NCBI GenBank assembly: GCA_902522525.1
Contig: CABYVU010000007.1
Location: forward strand, 1 to 62,010
Direction: 5' to 3'
Length of the DNA stretch: 62,010 nt
Source of the DNA: an uncultured Pelagibacteraceae bacterium
GTDB lineage: Bacteria; Pseudomonadota; Alphaproteobacteria; Pelagibacterales; Pelagibacteraceae
The notes below the pieces were generated by a model. It worked only from the letters and a program-made list of their open reading frames with translations. It was not told the origin of the DNA and did not search any database. Positions 29,003 through 37,719 of the stretch are shown in pieces (the first letter of the stretch is position 1; every line of letters begins with the position of its first letter). Both the position numbers and the translations under genes were made by a program.

Positions 29003-30161
29003 ATTATCAGACAAAATTGTCTTTAACTCACTCAAATTTATTAAACATGGAAATTTAAAAATAATAAACCATGATGGAAAAGAATATGCTTTCGGAAATA
29101 GTAATGAAAGATTAAAAGCTGATCTAAAAATAAATAAACCAGGGTTAACTTTTAAAATAATCAAAAATGGAAGTGTAGGTCTGGCAGAAGCATATATGGA
29201 TAATTATTTTGAGACAAATAATTTAACTAATCTTATAGAGCTAGCGGCAAAAAATATAAAAATAGTTCATAAATTTTCTGGCTCTTTCGATCTTTCAATA
29301 TTTAATAAAATCAAAGGTTTGTTTATTAAAAATAATAAATCTAGGAGTAAAGAAAACATTAGAAAGCATTACGATTTAGGGAATGAATTTTTCTCATTAT
29401 GGCTTGATAAAACCCTAACTTATTCAAGCGCAATTTTTGACGATAGTAATGATTTGGAAAAAGCTCAGTTAAATAAATATAAAAAACTTTCGAGTCTTGT
29501 TAGGCCTAAATCAGGCGATAAGATGCTTGAGATTGGTTGTGGGTGGGGAGGATTTGCAGAATATATTGGAAAAAATTATGACGTAAAGTTAGATTGTATA
29601 ACAATCTCCAAAAAGCAATACGAATATTCAAAAGAAAGAATTCATAAAGAGGGTTTGAATGAAAAAATAAATATACAAATGTTAGATTTTAGAGATGTTA
29701 AAAATAATTATAATTCAATAGCTTCTATAGAAATGATAGAAGCAGTAGGGCAGAGTTATTTAAAAAACTATTTTAATATTATCAAAGAAAACCTAGTTGA
29801 TGGAGGAACAGCAGCTATACAATCAATTACCATAGATGACTCTATCTATGATAGATATAAAAGTAAAACTGATTTTATCCAAAAATATATTTTTCCTGGT
29901 GGTTTTTTACCTAGTAAAAATGAGTTAGTAAATCTTGCAAACCAATCTGGACTAAAGTTTGAGAATTGTAATTCATATGGTGATCATTACTCAAATACAC
30001 TAAATATTTGGAGAGAAGAGTTCTTAGAAAAATGGGAACAAATTTCATCTCAAGGCTTTGACAATACTTTTAAAAGAATGTGGAATTTTTATTTATCTTA
30101 TTGTGAAGCTGGATTTAAATCTAAAAATATAGACTTAATCCAATTTGCTCTTCAAAAATAA
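28989..30161 (+). CDS. cfa: Cyclopropane-fatty-acyl-phospholipid synthase-like methyltransferase
   Basis: The 390-residue protein uses a GTG start inside the DUF1365 end. The N-terminal third is the lipid-binding part. ENIRKHYDLGNEFFSLWLD (in part: HYDLGNEFF) and LTYSSAIF follow, then the SAM site MLEIGCGWGGFAEY near residue 179 and YIFPGGFLPS. Family enzymes add a methyl or methylene group to unsaturated acyl chains of phospholipids. Because it sits with COG2907 and DUF1365 genes it may be a fatty-acid methyltransferase of the UfaM kind rather than a classical cyclopropane synthase. Confidence 0.88.
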   Translation: MNLNKLSDKIVFNSLKFIKHGNLKIINHDGKEYAFGNSNERLKADLKINKPGLTFKIIKNGSVGLAEAYMDNYFETNNLTNLIELAAKNIKIVHKFSGSFDLSIFNKIKGLFIKNNKSRSKENIRKHYDLGNEFFSLWLDKTLTYSSAIFDDSNDLEKAQLNKYKKLSSLVRPKSGDKMLEIGCGWGGFAEYIGKNYDVKLDCITISKKQYEYSKERIHKEGLNEKINIQMLDFRDVKNNYNSIASIEMIEAVGQSYLKNYFNIIKENLVDGGTAAIQSITIDDSIYDRYKSKTDFIQKYIFPGGFLPSKNELVNLANQSGLKFENCNSYGDHYSNTLNIWREEFLEKWEQISSQGFDNTFKRMWNFYLSYCEAGFKSKNIDLIQFALQK

Positions 30162-30169
30162 ATAATATT

Positions 30170-30706
30170 ATGAAAATAAAATATTTCTTATTGATAATAA
30201 TTACAGTATTGATTACAAGTTGTTCATCAAACCAAGCAATGAAACCAGAAGATTTCAAAAACCAAAAACCTAGATTAATAATAGAAGAGTATTTATCTGG
30301 AAATGTAAAAGCATGGGGAATTTTACAAAATAGATCAGGTAAAGTAACAAGACAATTTTCTGCAGACCTAGATGGAAAGTGGGATGGAAAACAATTAATA
30401 CTTGACGAAAAATTTGTTTGGAACGATGGAGAAATTCAAAATAGGCAATGGACAATCAATAAAATTGATGAACATAACTATGAAGGCACTGCTGGAGATG
30501 TAGTTGGAACTGCAAAAGGTTTTTCTTATGGTCCTGCATTTAAGTTTGAATATGTACTGTTAGTTCCTGTAAAAGGAAGAGAAATGAAAATAACTTTTGA
30601 TGATTGGATCTTTATGCAAGATGAAAGAGTAGCAATTAATAGAGCAAAAATGACAAAGTTTGGTATTAAAGTTGCAGAATTAACTGTGATGTTTGTAAAA
30701 GATTAA
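30170..30706 (+). CDS. DUF3833 lipoprotein
   Basis: The 178-residue protein has a lipoprotein signal with lipobox LITSC, predicted lipid-modified Cys18. RLIIEEYLSGNVKAWGILQNR (in part: EEYLSGNVKAWG), a DLDGKWDGKQL segment and WTINKIDEHNYEG are typical of DUF3833, a beta-rich periplasmic family. It follows cfa by 8 bases, the usual position of DUF3833 in the FAD/DUF1365/Cfa set. Function unproven; it may carry or sense the modified lipid. Confidence 0.85.
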   Translation: MKIKYFLLIIITVLITSCSSNQAMKPEDFKNQKPRLIIEEYLSGNVKAWGILQNRSGKVTRQFSADLDGKWDGKQLILDEKFVWNDGEIQNRQWTINKIDEHNYEGTAGDVVGTAKGFSYGPAFKFEYVLLVPVKGREMKITFDDWIFMQDERVAINRAKMTKFGIKVAELTVMFVKD

Positions 30707-30708
30707 AT

Positions 30709-31464
30709 TTATTTTTTTTGAAGCTTCGTCATTTTTCTTATCAAATATAAGTAGATCCCATTTGGCAAAATCTTAAAAAATTTTAATATTAAAAATAAAC
30801 TTCTAGGAAAAGCTATTTCAAATGAATTTTTATTTATTAAACCATCATAAATCTGTTCAGCCGCATATTGTGTGGTTTTTAAAAATGGCATTTTAAATGT
30901 GTTTTTATCCGTAAGTCTTGTTTTGATAAATCCAGGGCTGACTAGACATACGCGAACATCATATCTTTGAAAATCAAGATATAAACTTTCTGCTAAATTA
31001 ATAAGAGCTGCTTTTGCAGGCCCATAGGCAGTTGAATTTGGCAATCCTCTGTATCCTGCAGTAGAAGATACAATAGATATAACTCCTTGCCTTTTTTCTT
31101 TGTAATATTTTTCAACAGCTTTAATACAGTTTATGGTTCCAATATAATTCACATTTGTAACATCAATTATATTCTGAAGATCAAAATCCTTCTCTTTTTC
31201 AGGCTCATAAATTGCAGTAGAAAAAAAACAAATATCAACCTTGTTGTATTTCTCAACAATAGTTTTAAAAACTGAATGACATGCTTCATAATCAACAATA
31301 TCTAATTTCAAGTAATCAATATTTTCATTTTTATCTGAAATATCTTTTAAGACTTCCTCACGTCTTGATGATATAATTACCTGCCATCCTTTATTTGCAA
31401 ACTTTAATGCAACTGCTTTTCCTATTCCACTGCTACCGCCAGTTATCCAAATTACTTTTTTCAT
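30709..31464 (-). CDS. Short-chain dehydrogenase/reductase
   Basis: The 251-residue SDR has the NADP site TGGSSGIGKAV near residues 8-18, a Ser in IVSSTAGYRG and the catalytic YGPAK. The C-terminal extension has a hydrophobic segment near the end. It faces the DUF3833 gene, and SDRs of this type regularly accompany the Cfa/DUF1365 set. Its substrate is unknown; a fatty-acid intermediate is a context-based guess. Confidence 0.82.
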   Translation of the reverse strand: MKKVIWITGGSSGIGKAVALKFANKGWQVIISSRREEVLKDISDKNENIDYLKLDIVDYEACHSVFKTIVEKYNKVDICFFSTAIYEPEKEKDFDLQNIIDVTNVNYIGTINCIKAVEKYYKEKRQGVISIVSSTAGYRGLPNSTAYGPAKAALINLAESLYLDFQRYDVRVCLVSPGFIKTRLTDKNTFKMPFLKTTQYAAEQIYDGLINKNSFEIAFPRSLFLILKFFKILPNGIYLYLIRKMTKLQKK

Positions 31465-31501
31465 CTATTTTCTTTGTTTTATCTCATAAATTTTTATCGA
31501 C

Positions 31502-31795
31502 ATGCGACAAGAATTGAATAGTATTAATTATATTGAGAACTATATCAACCATATGTTCAAAATTATAATCATATATGAGTTAATTTTCGTCGCGTTTTGG
31601 AATATTCTTTATTATTCTAACTCTGGAGTAGAGAACTGGTTCCAAGAAAAAATTTTGACAGCCATCTTTGTGTTTCTATCTACCATGGCTTTAGGACTAA
31701 CTTTAATTTATGTGATTTATTATAGTTTAAAAATTACGGGGCTATCAAAAATTTTAAAATCACTTAAAGATCCTAGAAAAAGCAATACACAATAA
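31502..31795 (+). CDS. Small two-helix membrane protein, unknown
   Basis: The 97-residue protein has two membrane segments at about 18-37 and 51-77 with a short loop and a basic C-terminal tail (KSLKDPRK). No family is recognised. It is divergent from the SDR with a 37-base gap, and convergent with the DUF2256 gene, whose stop codon comes immediately after its own. Coding is supported by length and hydrophobic pattern only. Confidence 0.55.
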   Translation: MRQELNSINYIENYINHMFKIIIIYELIFVAFWNILYYSNSGVENWFQEKILTAIFVFLSTMALGLTLIYVIYYSLKITGLSKILKSLKDPRKSNTQ

Positions 31796-31924
31796 TTAAT
31801 TACTAGAGGCGCATCTCTTAGAGCAATACTTAACTTTTTCCCAATTAAGTTTCCATTTTTTTCTCCAAGAAAAAGGCTTGTTACAAACTTTGCATACCTT
31901 AGTTGGTAGATTTTGTTTTTTCAT
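31796..31924 (-). CDS. DUF2256 zinc-ribbon protein (42 residues)
   Basis: The minus strand encodes 42 residues from the ATG at 31924: [15 protein letters not shown] then a KYCSKRC ending. The four cysteines (11, 14, 34, 38) with FSWRKKW between them are the DUF2256 (PF10013) signature. It overlaps the 3' end of the DCC gene by 26 bases. DUF2256 genes are commonly next to photolyase/cryptochrome genes, as here. Function unproven; probably binds one zinc. Confidence 0.85.
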   Translation of the reverse strand: MKKQNLPTKVCKVCNKPFSWRKKWKLNWEKVKYCSKRCASSN

Positions 31925-32270
31925 TTAATTGTTTTCTGTTTTTTAAAAATAAGAAAAATGCAGCAATTTCATATATATAATGAAAAATAATAAATAAGGG
32001 TTTTATTGAAAAAATTTTAGATAGGATTTTATATTTTGGTATTTTTGACCAAATTATAATAAATGCTTTAGCACCTCCAATAACTTCACCATCATTTATT
32101 ACATGCAACCTTCTGAGCAACTCTTTTTGCGACTTAGATGTTATTTTTATAGCCTCATCATTATTTGTAATATCTATCCACTCCAAATCACTATTTGCAA
32201 TTTTTTTATAATGATTTATTTCCATTCTACAAATATTGCAAGAATCGTTAAAATAAACTTTAATTCCCAT
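31899..32270 (-). CDS. DCC-family (DUF393) thiol-disulfide oxidoreductase-like protein
   Basis: The 123-residue protein starts with [14 protein letters not shown], giving the CxxC of the DCC family at about residues 11-14. [15 protein letters not shown] matches the second conserved region, and a C-terminal hydrophobic segment suggests membrane contact. It overlaps the photolyase-like gene by 11 bases. Family function is unproven, presumed redox. Confidence 0.82.
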   Translation of the reverse strand: MGIKVYFNDSCNICRMEINHYKKIANSDLEWIDITNNDEAIKITSKSQKELLRRLHVINDGEVIGGAKAFIIIWSKIPKYKILSKIFSIKPLFIIFHYIYEIAAFFLFLKNRKQLNEKTKSTN

Positions 32271-33756
32271 AAGTATTATCTTTAATGAATTTGTTTGCTT
32301 CTGATAATATTAATTTTTTTCTATTTTCTTTCATTTTATCAAAAATTCTTACCATCATAGACAACCTTGGATTTTTCAAAAAAAATTTTCTATTTCTATC
32401 TATGAAACGCCAATAAAGACCATCCATAACATTACACCAGTTGCCCCTTTTAAAATCCATCATTTTCATAAAATAACTTGATCCACAGATATAAGGCTTA
32501 GTTGCGAAAATTCCACCATCACTAAACAAACCCATTCCATAAACATTTGGAACCATAACCCAATCAGATGAGTCAACAAACATTTCCATGAACCATTTAT
32601 AAACTGATTTTGGTTCAACTTCGCATAAATTCATAATATTTGACAATATCATTAATCTTTCAATGTGGTGCGACCAACCAAATTTGCTAGCATTTTTAAT
32701 TGCATGATCTAAAGGATCCAAACCAGTGCTGCCATCATAGAATGTATCTTTCATTTTTCTATTATGTTTAAAGAAATTTCCACTTTCCATTTCTTTACTA
32801 TAATTTTGATATATTCCTCTCATAAACTCTCTCCAACCAATTATTTGTCTTATATAACCTTCTAAAGAATTTAGTCTCACACTCTTACTATGGTGATAAG
32901 TCATTATTTTTTGAATGATAATGTCTGGCGTTATTAAACCTAGATTTAAATACGGACTAAGAGCACTGTGAAATAAAATATTATTTTTTTGATCAACAGC
33001 ATCTTCGTAATCACCAAATAGGTTTAACTTATCTTTAATAAAAAAATCTAATAATTTTGAAATATCTTTATATTCAGTTGCAAACCAAAATTTTTTGGTA
33101 TCACCTGGATGTTTACTAAATAATTTTTCAATAATTGGTTTTAAACTTTTTGTATGTTTAGTTTCTTTAATTTCTGGAAATTTTGGTATTAAGATATTTT
33201 TTGGCAGTTTTTTTCTATTATCCTCATCAAAACTCCATTTTCCTCCCTCTGGTGTACCATCTTTGTTTAACAAAATGTTTAATCTCTCTCGCTTTTCTTT
33301 ATAAAACTTTGCCATAAAGGGTTTTTTTGTTTTTGATAAATATTTTTTAAAATCTTCACGACTATCTAAAAACATTGGCGATCGAATTATATTCCACTGA
33401 ATATTTTGTTTTTTTAAAAAATTATTTATTTTTGTTTCAAAAAATTTATCCTCTATTTCAAAACTAGTTACTTCTTTTATCTTATTCATCTTTAACAATT
33501 TTTCTAATTTCTTCGTATAGTCCTTTTTAAAATCAGTAGAATCAATTTTTGAGTAATTAAGCTTAAATTTATTTTCCTTCAATTTATCCGCATAAGATCT
33601 CATTGAAGATAAAAATAGTAGAATTTTTAATTTATGATGTCTTTCATATGTACATAATTGGTAGTCTTCTGACATAAAAAATAGGTGGTCTTTTTTGAAG
33701 CGGTCGAGGTTTTTTAATGGAAATAACTGATTTCCAAGTATAAAAAATAATTTCAT
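32260..33756 (-). CDS. Photolyase/cryptochrome of the PhrB/DPRP family, Fe-S motif missing
   Basis: The 498-residue protein matches the deoxyribodipyrimidine-photolyase-related family: N-terminal FILGNQLFP, IIGWREFMRG, WSHHIERLMILSNIMN and WVMVPNVYGMG. In classical members four Cys bind a 4Fe-4S cluster (C350, C438, C441, C454 in Agrobacterium PhrB). Here the region reads MMDFKRGNWCNVMDGLYWRF: only the last Cys appears kept, the YCxxC pair is gone and the loop is shorter. Members repair (6-4) photoproducts or act as light sensors. It leads an operon with DCC and DUF2256. Confidence 0.88.
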   Translation of the reverse strand: MKLFFILGNQLFPLKNLDRFKKDHLFFMSEDYQLCTYERHHKLKILLFLSSMRSYADKLKENKFKLNYSKIDSTDFKKDYTKKLEKLLKMNKIKEVTSFEIEDKFFETKINNFLKKQNIQWNIIRSPMFLDSREDFKKYLSKTKKPFMAKFYKEKRERLNILLNKDGTPEGGKWSFDEDNRKKLPKNILIPKFPEIKETKHTKSLKPIIEKLFSKHPGDTKKFWFATEYKDISKLLDFFIKDKLNLFGDYEDAVDQKNNILFHSALSPYLNLGLITPDIIIQKIMTYHHSKSVRLNSLEGYIRQIIGWREFMRGIYQNYSKEMESGNFFKHNRKMKDTFYDGSTGLDPLDHAIKNASKFGWSHHIERLMILSNIMNLCEVEPKSVYKWFMEMFVDSSDWVMVPNVYGMGLFSDGGIFATKPYICGSSYFMKMMDFKRGNWCNVMDGLYWRFIDRNRKFFLKNPRLSMMVRIFDKMKENRKKLILSEANKFIKDNTYGN

Positions 33757-33766
33757 TAATTATTAT

Positions 33767-34477
33767 ATGTCAGAAAAATATCTAATTGTCGGTGCGACAG
33801 GTTCTATCGGATCCAATTTAGCAGAGCAAATGTATTCTTCTGGTAAAGAAATTCATTTAGTTGGAAGAGATGAAAGTCAACTTAAAAATTTAGCTGAGAA
33901 ATTGAACTCTTCTTATACTGTGGCAGATGTATTACACGAGGGGTTCGTGGATACAATTAAATCAGACATATCAGAAATCAAAGGTGTAGCATATTGTGTT
34001 GGGTCTATAGATTTGAAGCCTTTAAAGATGGCAACTGAGAATGATTTCAATAAATGTATGAAACTTAATTTTTATTCTGCGGTAGACTTAATCAAAGGAT
34101 ATCAGGATAACCTAAAACAAAATAATGGTTCAATTGTTTTATTTTCAACAGTTGCAGCTCAAAGAGGTTTTACAAATCATTCAATAATAGCATCAACCAA
34201 AGCAGCTATTGAGGGACTAACTGTATCATTAGCAGCTGAATTTGCTCCAAACATAAGAGTTAATAGTGTTGCTCTAAGTTTAACTAATTCTAAGATAGCT
34301 CAACCAATGTTAAAAAATACAGCAATTGCTCAAGGAATAGCTAAAGCCCACCCACTTAAAAGACTAGGTGAGGGTAAAGATGGAGCAGCTTTGGCAAAAT
34401 TTTTACTTACCGAGGAAAGTTCCTGGGTAACGGGTCAAATAATTGCAGTTGATGGTGGAAGATCAAAACTTTCATAA
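33767..34477 (+). CDS. SDR-family oxidoreductase
   Basis: The 236-residue SDR has GATGSIGSNLAEQ at 8-20, the Ser in VLFSTVAAQRG and the active-site SIIASTKAA, in which the usual YxxxK Tyr is replaced (S-x-x-x-S-T-K context). A C-terminal VTGQIIAVDGG follows. Loss of the catalytic Tyr suggests an atypical or non-dehydrogenase role. It is divergent from the photolyase-like gene by only 10 bases. Confidence 0.8.
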   Translation: MSEKYLIVGATGSIGSNLAEQMYSSGKEIHLVGRDESQLKNLAEKLNSSYTVADVLHEGFVDTIKSDISEIKGVAYCVGSIDLKPLKMATENDFNKCMKLNFYSAVDLIKGYQDNLKQNNGSIVLFSTVAAQRGFTNHSIIASTKAAIEGLTVSLAAEFAPNIRVNSVALSLTNSKIAQPMLKNTAIAQGIAKAHPLKRLGEGKDGAALAKFLLTEESSWVTGQIIAVDGGRSKLS

Positions 34478-34478
34478 A

Positions 34479-35543
34479 GTGAAAAAAATAATATACGTTT
34501 TAATTCTTTTTTTCGTATTTGCCTCAAAATCGTATTCACAAAACTTTAAATTAGAAAAATTAGTTAACCTAGATTCACCTTGGGGATCCTCTTTTATTAA
34601 TAGTAATGAAATAATAATTACAGAAAAAAGCGGCAAAATAAAAATTGTAAATATTTTATCTAGAGAAGTTCAAGAAATTAGTCATCAACTTAACTTTGTT
34701 GTCCATGGTCAAGGAGGCTTATTAGATATTATTCATAAAGACAATAATATTTGGATTTCATATACTGAAGATAGAGGTGGATATAAAACTAGCACTTCTA
34801 TTGCAAAAGCAGAATTTAATAGGAAACAATTAAACTTTAAAAATATTTTTCAAGCAAATCCCCCAATAGACTCTGGTTATCATTTTGGATCAAGATTAGT
34901 TATCAAAGATAATTTTATATTTGCTTCTGCGGGTGAGAGAGGACAAGGTATGATTGCACAAGACGCCTCAAAGCATCCAGGTAGTATTATAAGAATTCAT
35001 TTAGATGGAAGTATACCAAAAGATAATCCAAAGTTTGAGGGTATGGTAGATTGGTTGCCAGAGATTTATCAAATTGGAATTAGAAATCCTCAAGGGATGG
35101 CACTTTCTGAATTTGATGGAAAAGTTTACATGAGTAATCATGGGGCAAAAGGTGGAGATTGGTTCGGAGAAGTTAAAAAAGGTGAAAATTATGGATGGAA
35201 AATTTTAGGATGGGGAGGAACCAATTATTCTGGAATTCCAATTGGCCCAAAATGGAAACCTGGATTTACAAAAGCTATTCAATATTGGGTACCCTCAATA
35301 GCAACTAGCGCAATAACTATTTATAAAGGTGACGAATTTAATGAGTGGAATAGTCATGCTTTAATCACTTCTTTAAAAGATAAATCCTTAAGAAAACTGA
35401 TATTTGAAGACTTATCAAATGTAAAAGAAGAGGTTATTTTTAAAAATAAAATTGGAAGAATTAGAGACATTCAAGTGCATCCCTCTAACGGAAAAATTTA
35501 TTTTTTATCTCAAGATGCTTTATGGTTAATGCAAAGAAAATAG
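34479..35543 (+). CDS. Periplasmic PQQ-dependent aldose sugar dehydrogenase-like protein
   Basis: The GTG at 34479 gives a clean signal peptide (VKKIIYVLILFFVFAS) and comes 1 base after the upstream stop; an in-frame TTG at 34443 would not. The mature part is a six-bladed beta-propeller of the soluble glucose dehydrogenase type: GQGGLLDI, GYHFGSRLV, IYQIGIRNPQGMAL and NHGAKGGDWFGE. Known relatives oxidise aldoses with PQQ in the periplasm. No PQQ synthesis gene is in the window, so the cofactor source is unknown. Confidence 0.85.
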   Translation: MKKIIYVLILFFVFASKSYSQNFKLEKLVNLDSPWGSSFINSNEIIITEKSGKIKIVNILSREVQEISHQLNFVVHGQGGLLDIIHKDNNIWISYTEDRGGYKTSTSIAKAEFNRKQLNFKNIFQANPPIDSGYHFGSRLVIKDNFIFASAGERGQGMIAQDASKHPGSIIRIHLDGSIPKDNPKFEGMVDWLPEIYQIGIRNPQGMALSEFDGKVYMSNHGAKGGDWFGEVKKGENYGWKILGWGGTNYSGIPIGPKWKPGFTKAIQYWVPSIATSAITIYKGDEFNEWNSHALITSLKDKSLRKLIFEDLSNVKEEVIFKNKIGRIRDIQVHPSNGKIYFLSQDALWLMQRK

Positions 35544-35558
35544 TATATATTAAAATTT

Positions 35559-36662
35559 ATGGATGATGTCGTCATAGTTGGTGGAGGTATAATAGGCGCT
35601 GCTACTGCATACTTTTTATCAAAGGAAGGTAGAAAAGTTAAGGTAATTGAGAGAGACCCTACATATAAGACTGCCTCATTTCCTTTGTCTTTAGGTGGAT
35701 TTAGAAGACAATTTTTTCAAAAAGAAAATATACTTTTAGGTAAGTTTGCTAGAGAATTCATTTTTAAAATACCAGAATTGTTAAAAACAAAAAAAAATCC
35801 AAACCCAACGGCAAGCATGGTTCCTAATGGATACCTTTTAATGTTTGGACCAGAACATGCAGAGGAACAATATAAAGCTTTGGAAAATCATAGAGAATGC
35901 GATGCTGGTACAAAAAATATTAAAGGTTCAGAATTAAATAAAATTTTTCCATATATAAATAACGAAGGTATAGAAACAGCTACATATACTGATAATAAAA
36001 GTGAAGGTTGGATTGATCCTTTTATGTTTCATAGTGCTTTAAAAAGTAAAGCAATTGAGTTAGGCGCAAAGTTTCTTAAAGGTGAGGTTAAAAATTTGTC
36101 TGAGATAAATGCAAAAACTATCATTTCAGCAGCAGGATGTTGGACTAAAGAATTGTTATCAGATATTCCAGTTGAACCACAAAAGCACACTGTATTTCGA
36201 GTTAAATGTCCAAAACATTTTCCTGATATGCCACTAACTGGAGATTTAACAACAGGTGTATATTGGAGACCAGAGGGTAAAGAGTTCTTAGCAGGTTCAC
36301 CTATATCTGTATTTGATGCGAAAGATTTAGAACCAGCATGGAATGATTTTGAAGAATTAGTTTGGCCTGCTCTGGCAAAAAGAGTTCCAGCCTTTGAAGA
36401 ACTAAAATTAACCGGTGGTTGGGCAGGATTTTATGATTGTAATAAACTTGATAACAACGCAGTTGTAGGCAAACATCCAAAATATGACAATGTTTATTTA
36501 GCCTCTGGTTTCACTGGAAGAGGTTTAATGCAGGCACCAGGTATTGGAAGGGCTCTGACTGAATTGATCACAACAGGTAGCTACCAATCAATAGATATAA
36601 GTGTTTTTGATGTTGAAAGAGTTTTAAAAAGTAATGCTAGACCGGAACCTTACGTTTTATAA
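35559..36662 (+). CDS. DAO-family FAD-dependent oxidoreductase
   Basis: The 367-residue flavoprotein begins VVIVGGGIIGAATAYFLSKEG (in part: VGGGIIGAATA) with the FAD site, has SLGGFRRQF near 46, EGWIDPFMF, and a C-terminal ASGFTGRGLMQAPGIGRAL (in part: GFTGRGLMQAPG). This is the sarcosine/glycine/D-amino-acid oxidase-like group. Methylated glycine compounds are likely substrates in a SAR11-like cell, but this is inference. The end overlaps a possible small minus-strand gene by 6 bases. Confidence 0.85.
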   Translation: MDDVVIVGGGIIGAATAYFLSKEGRKVKVIERDPTYKTASFPLSLGGFRRQFFQKENILLGKFAREFIFKIPELLKTKKNPNPTASMVPNGYLLMFGPEHAEEQYKALENHRECDAGTKNIKGSELNKIFPYINNEGIETATYTDNKSEGWIDPFMFHSALKSKAIELGAKFLKGEVKNLSEINAKTIISAAGCWTKELLSDIPVEPQKHTVFRVKCPKHFPDMPLTGDLTTGVYWRPEGKEFLAGSPISVFDAKDLEPAWNDFEELVWPALAKRVPAFEELKLTGGWAGFYDCNKLDNNAVVGKHPKYDNVYLASGFTGRGLMQAPGIGRALTELITTGSYQSIDISVFDVERVLKSNARPEPYVL

Positions 36663-36836
36663 TTTTTTAATATAAACTCCTAGTATTCCGTTAAATATAG
36701 ATACAGCTAAAATCAATAATTGTCCTTTAAACGAGTAAAATTCAAAAGATGGATAAAAACTTATCCCAATTGAAAAAAAAAGATAAGTTAACACAAAAGG
36801 TCGATAAAATTTTTTTATAAAATTTAAAATTTTCAC
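36657..36836 (-). CDS. Possible 59-residue membrane protein
   Basis: A GTG at 36836 comes directly after the stop of the upstream EamA gene (TAAGTG). It opens 59 codons to a TAA at 36657. The product has two hydrophobic stretches, VLTYLFFSIGISFY and LLILAVSIFNGILGVYI (both under 20 residues), with a basic N-terminus and a KKL end. No family is recognised. Support is the zero spacing and membrane pattern; it could be chance. Confidence 0.4.
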   Translation of the reverse strand: MKILNFIKKFYRPFVLTYLFFSIGISFYPSFEFYSFKGQLLILAVSIFNGILGVYIKKL

Positions 36837-37685
36837 TTACTTTCTAGTTGCAATATAAACGCCAATTGTTGCAAGTATAAATCCTGCTATATCAATATTA
36901 GATAATTTTTCTCCTAAAAATAAATAGGCCATCACAGCTGTTGTAGGTGGGACAAGAAAAAATAATGTTGAAGTTTTACTTACCGAACCTGCTTTTATTA
37001 AAAACATTAAAATTGTAAAGGCTCCAAACGACACTAGAATAATCTGATGTGTCATCCCTAATAAAAATCCTGTTGTAAAATTTATATAAGGAGTTTCAAA
37101 TATTGATATTAAAATTAAATTAAAAGAACAGCCCCCAAAAGCTTGAAATCCATTATTAACTGATAATGGGACATTACCACTTAGTTTTTTTTGCCACAAG
37201 GTTCCTGTAGTGATTGCAGCAAGGGCAATAAAACAAGTTACTAATCCATCTTTAGGAAACTCTTCTCCAAAATCTACTCCAAGTACTAGCAAAGAGCCTA
37301 CAAAACCAAACGCAATACCAACCCACTGCCTCCATCCTATTACCTCTTTATAGATTGGTCCTGATAATAAATTAGTTAATATCGGTTGAAGAGTAACAAT
37401 TAATGCTACAACACTTGCAGGAACTCCTACATGAAAAGCGTACCAACAACCACCAAGATATAATCCATGAAACAATACGCCGGTAGTTATGCTTTCTAAT
37501 ATATATCTCACTTTTGTAAAAATTATCTCTTTTTTAAGTAATGCGAATAAGAAGAAACCTATTGTTACAATTCCAAATCTAAAGGCAAGTGCTGCAAAAG
37601 GTGATGCATTCTGAACTATAATATCACCTGAGATGAATGCAGATGACCATAGCAATATAAATAGTAAAGGAAATGTTTTAATCAT
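36837..37685 (-). CDS. EamA/DMT-family transporter
   Basis: The 282-residue protein has ten membrane segments in two EamA repeats: FPLLFILLWSSAFISGD at the start, PASVVALIVTLQPILTNLL in the first repeat and SVSKTSTLFFLVPPTTAVMAYLFLGEKLS in the second (each only partly quoted: LQPILTNLL; PPTTAVMAY). YdcZ/RhaT-like amino-acid or metabolite exporters share this plan. It is unlike the other three EamA proteins in the window in detail. Solute unknown. Confidence 0.85.
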   Translation of the reverse strand: MIKTFPLLFILLWSSAFISGDIIVQNASPFAALAFRFGIVTIGFFLFALLKKEIIFTKVRYILESITTGVLFHGLYLGGCWYAFHVGVPASVVALIVTLQPILTNLLSGPIYKEVIGWRQWVGIAFGFVGSLLVLGVDFGEEFPKDGLVTCFIALAAITTGTLWQKKLSGNVPLSVNNGFQAFGGCSFNLILISIFETPYINFTTGFLLGMTHQIILVSFGAFTILMFLIKAGSVSKTSTLFFLVPPTTAVMAYLFLGEKLSNIDIAGFILATIGVYIATRK

Positions 37686-37719
37686 TTATTGAGGATTTTG
37701 AAGTCACAAAATTTCTAAA

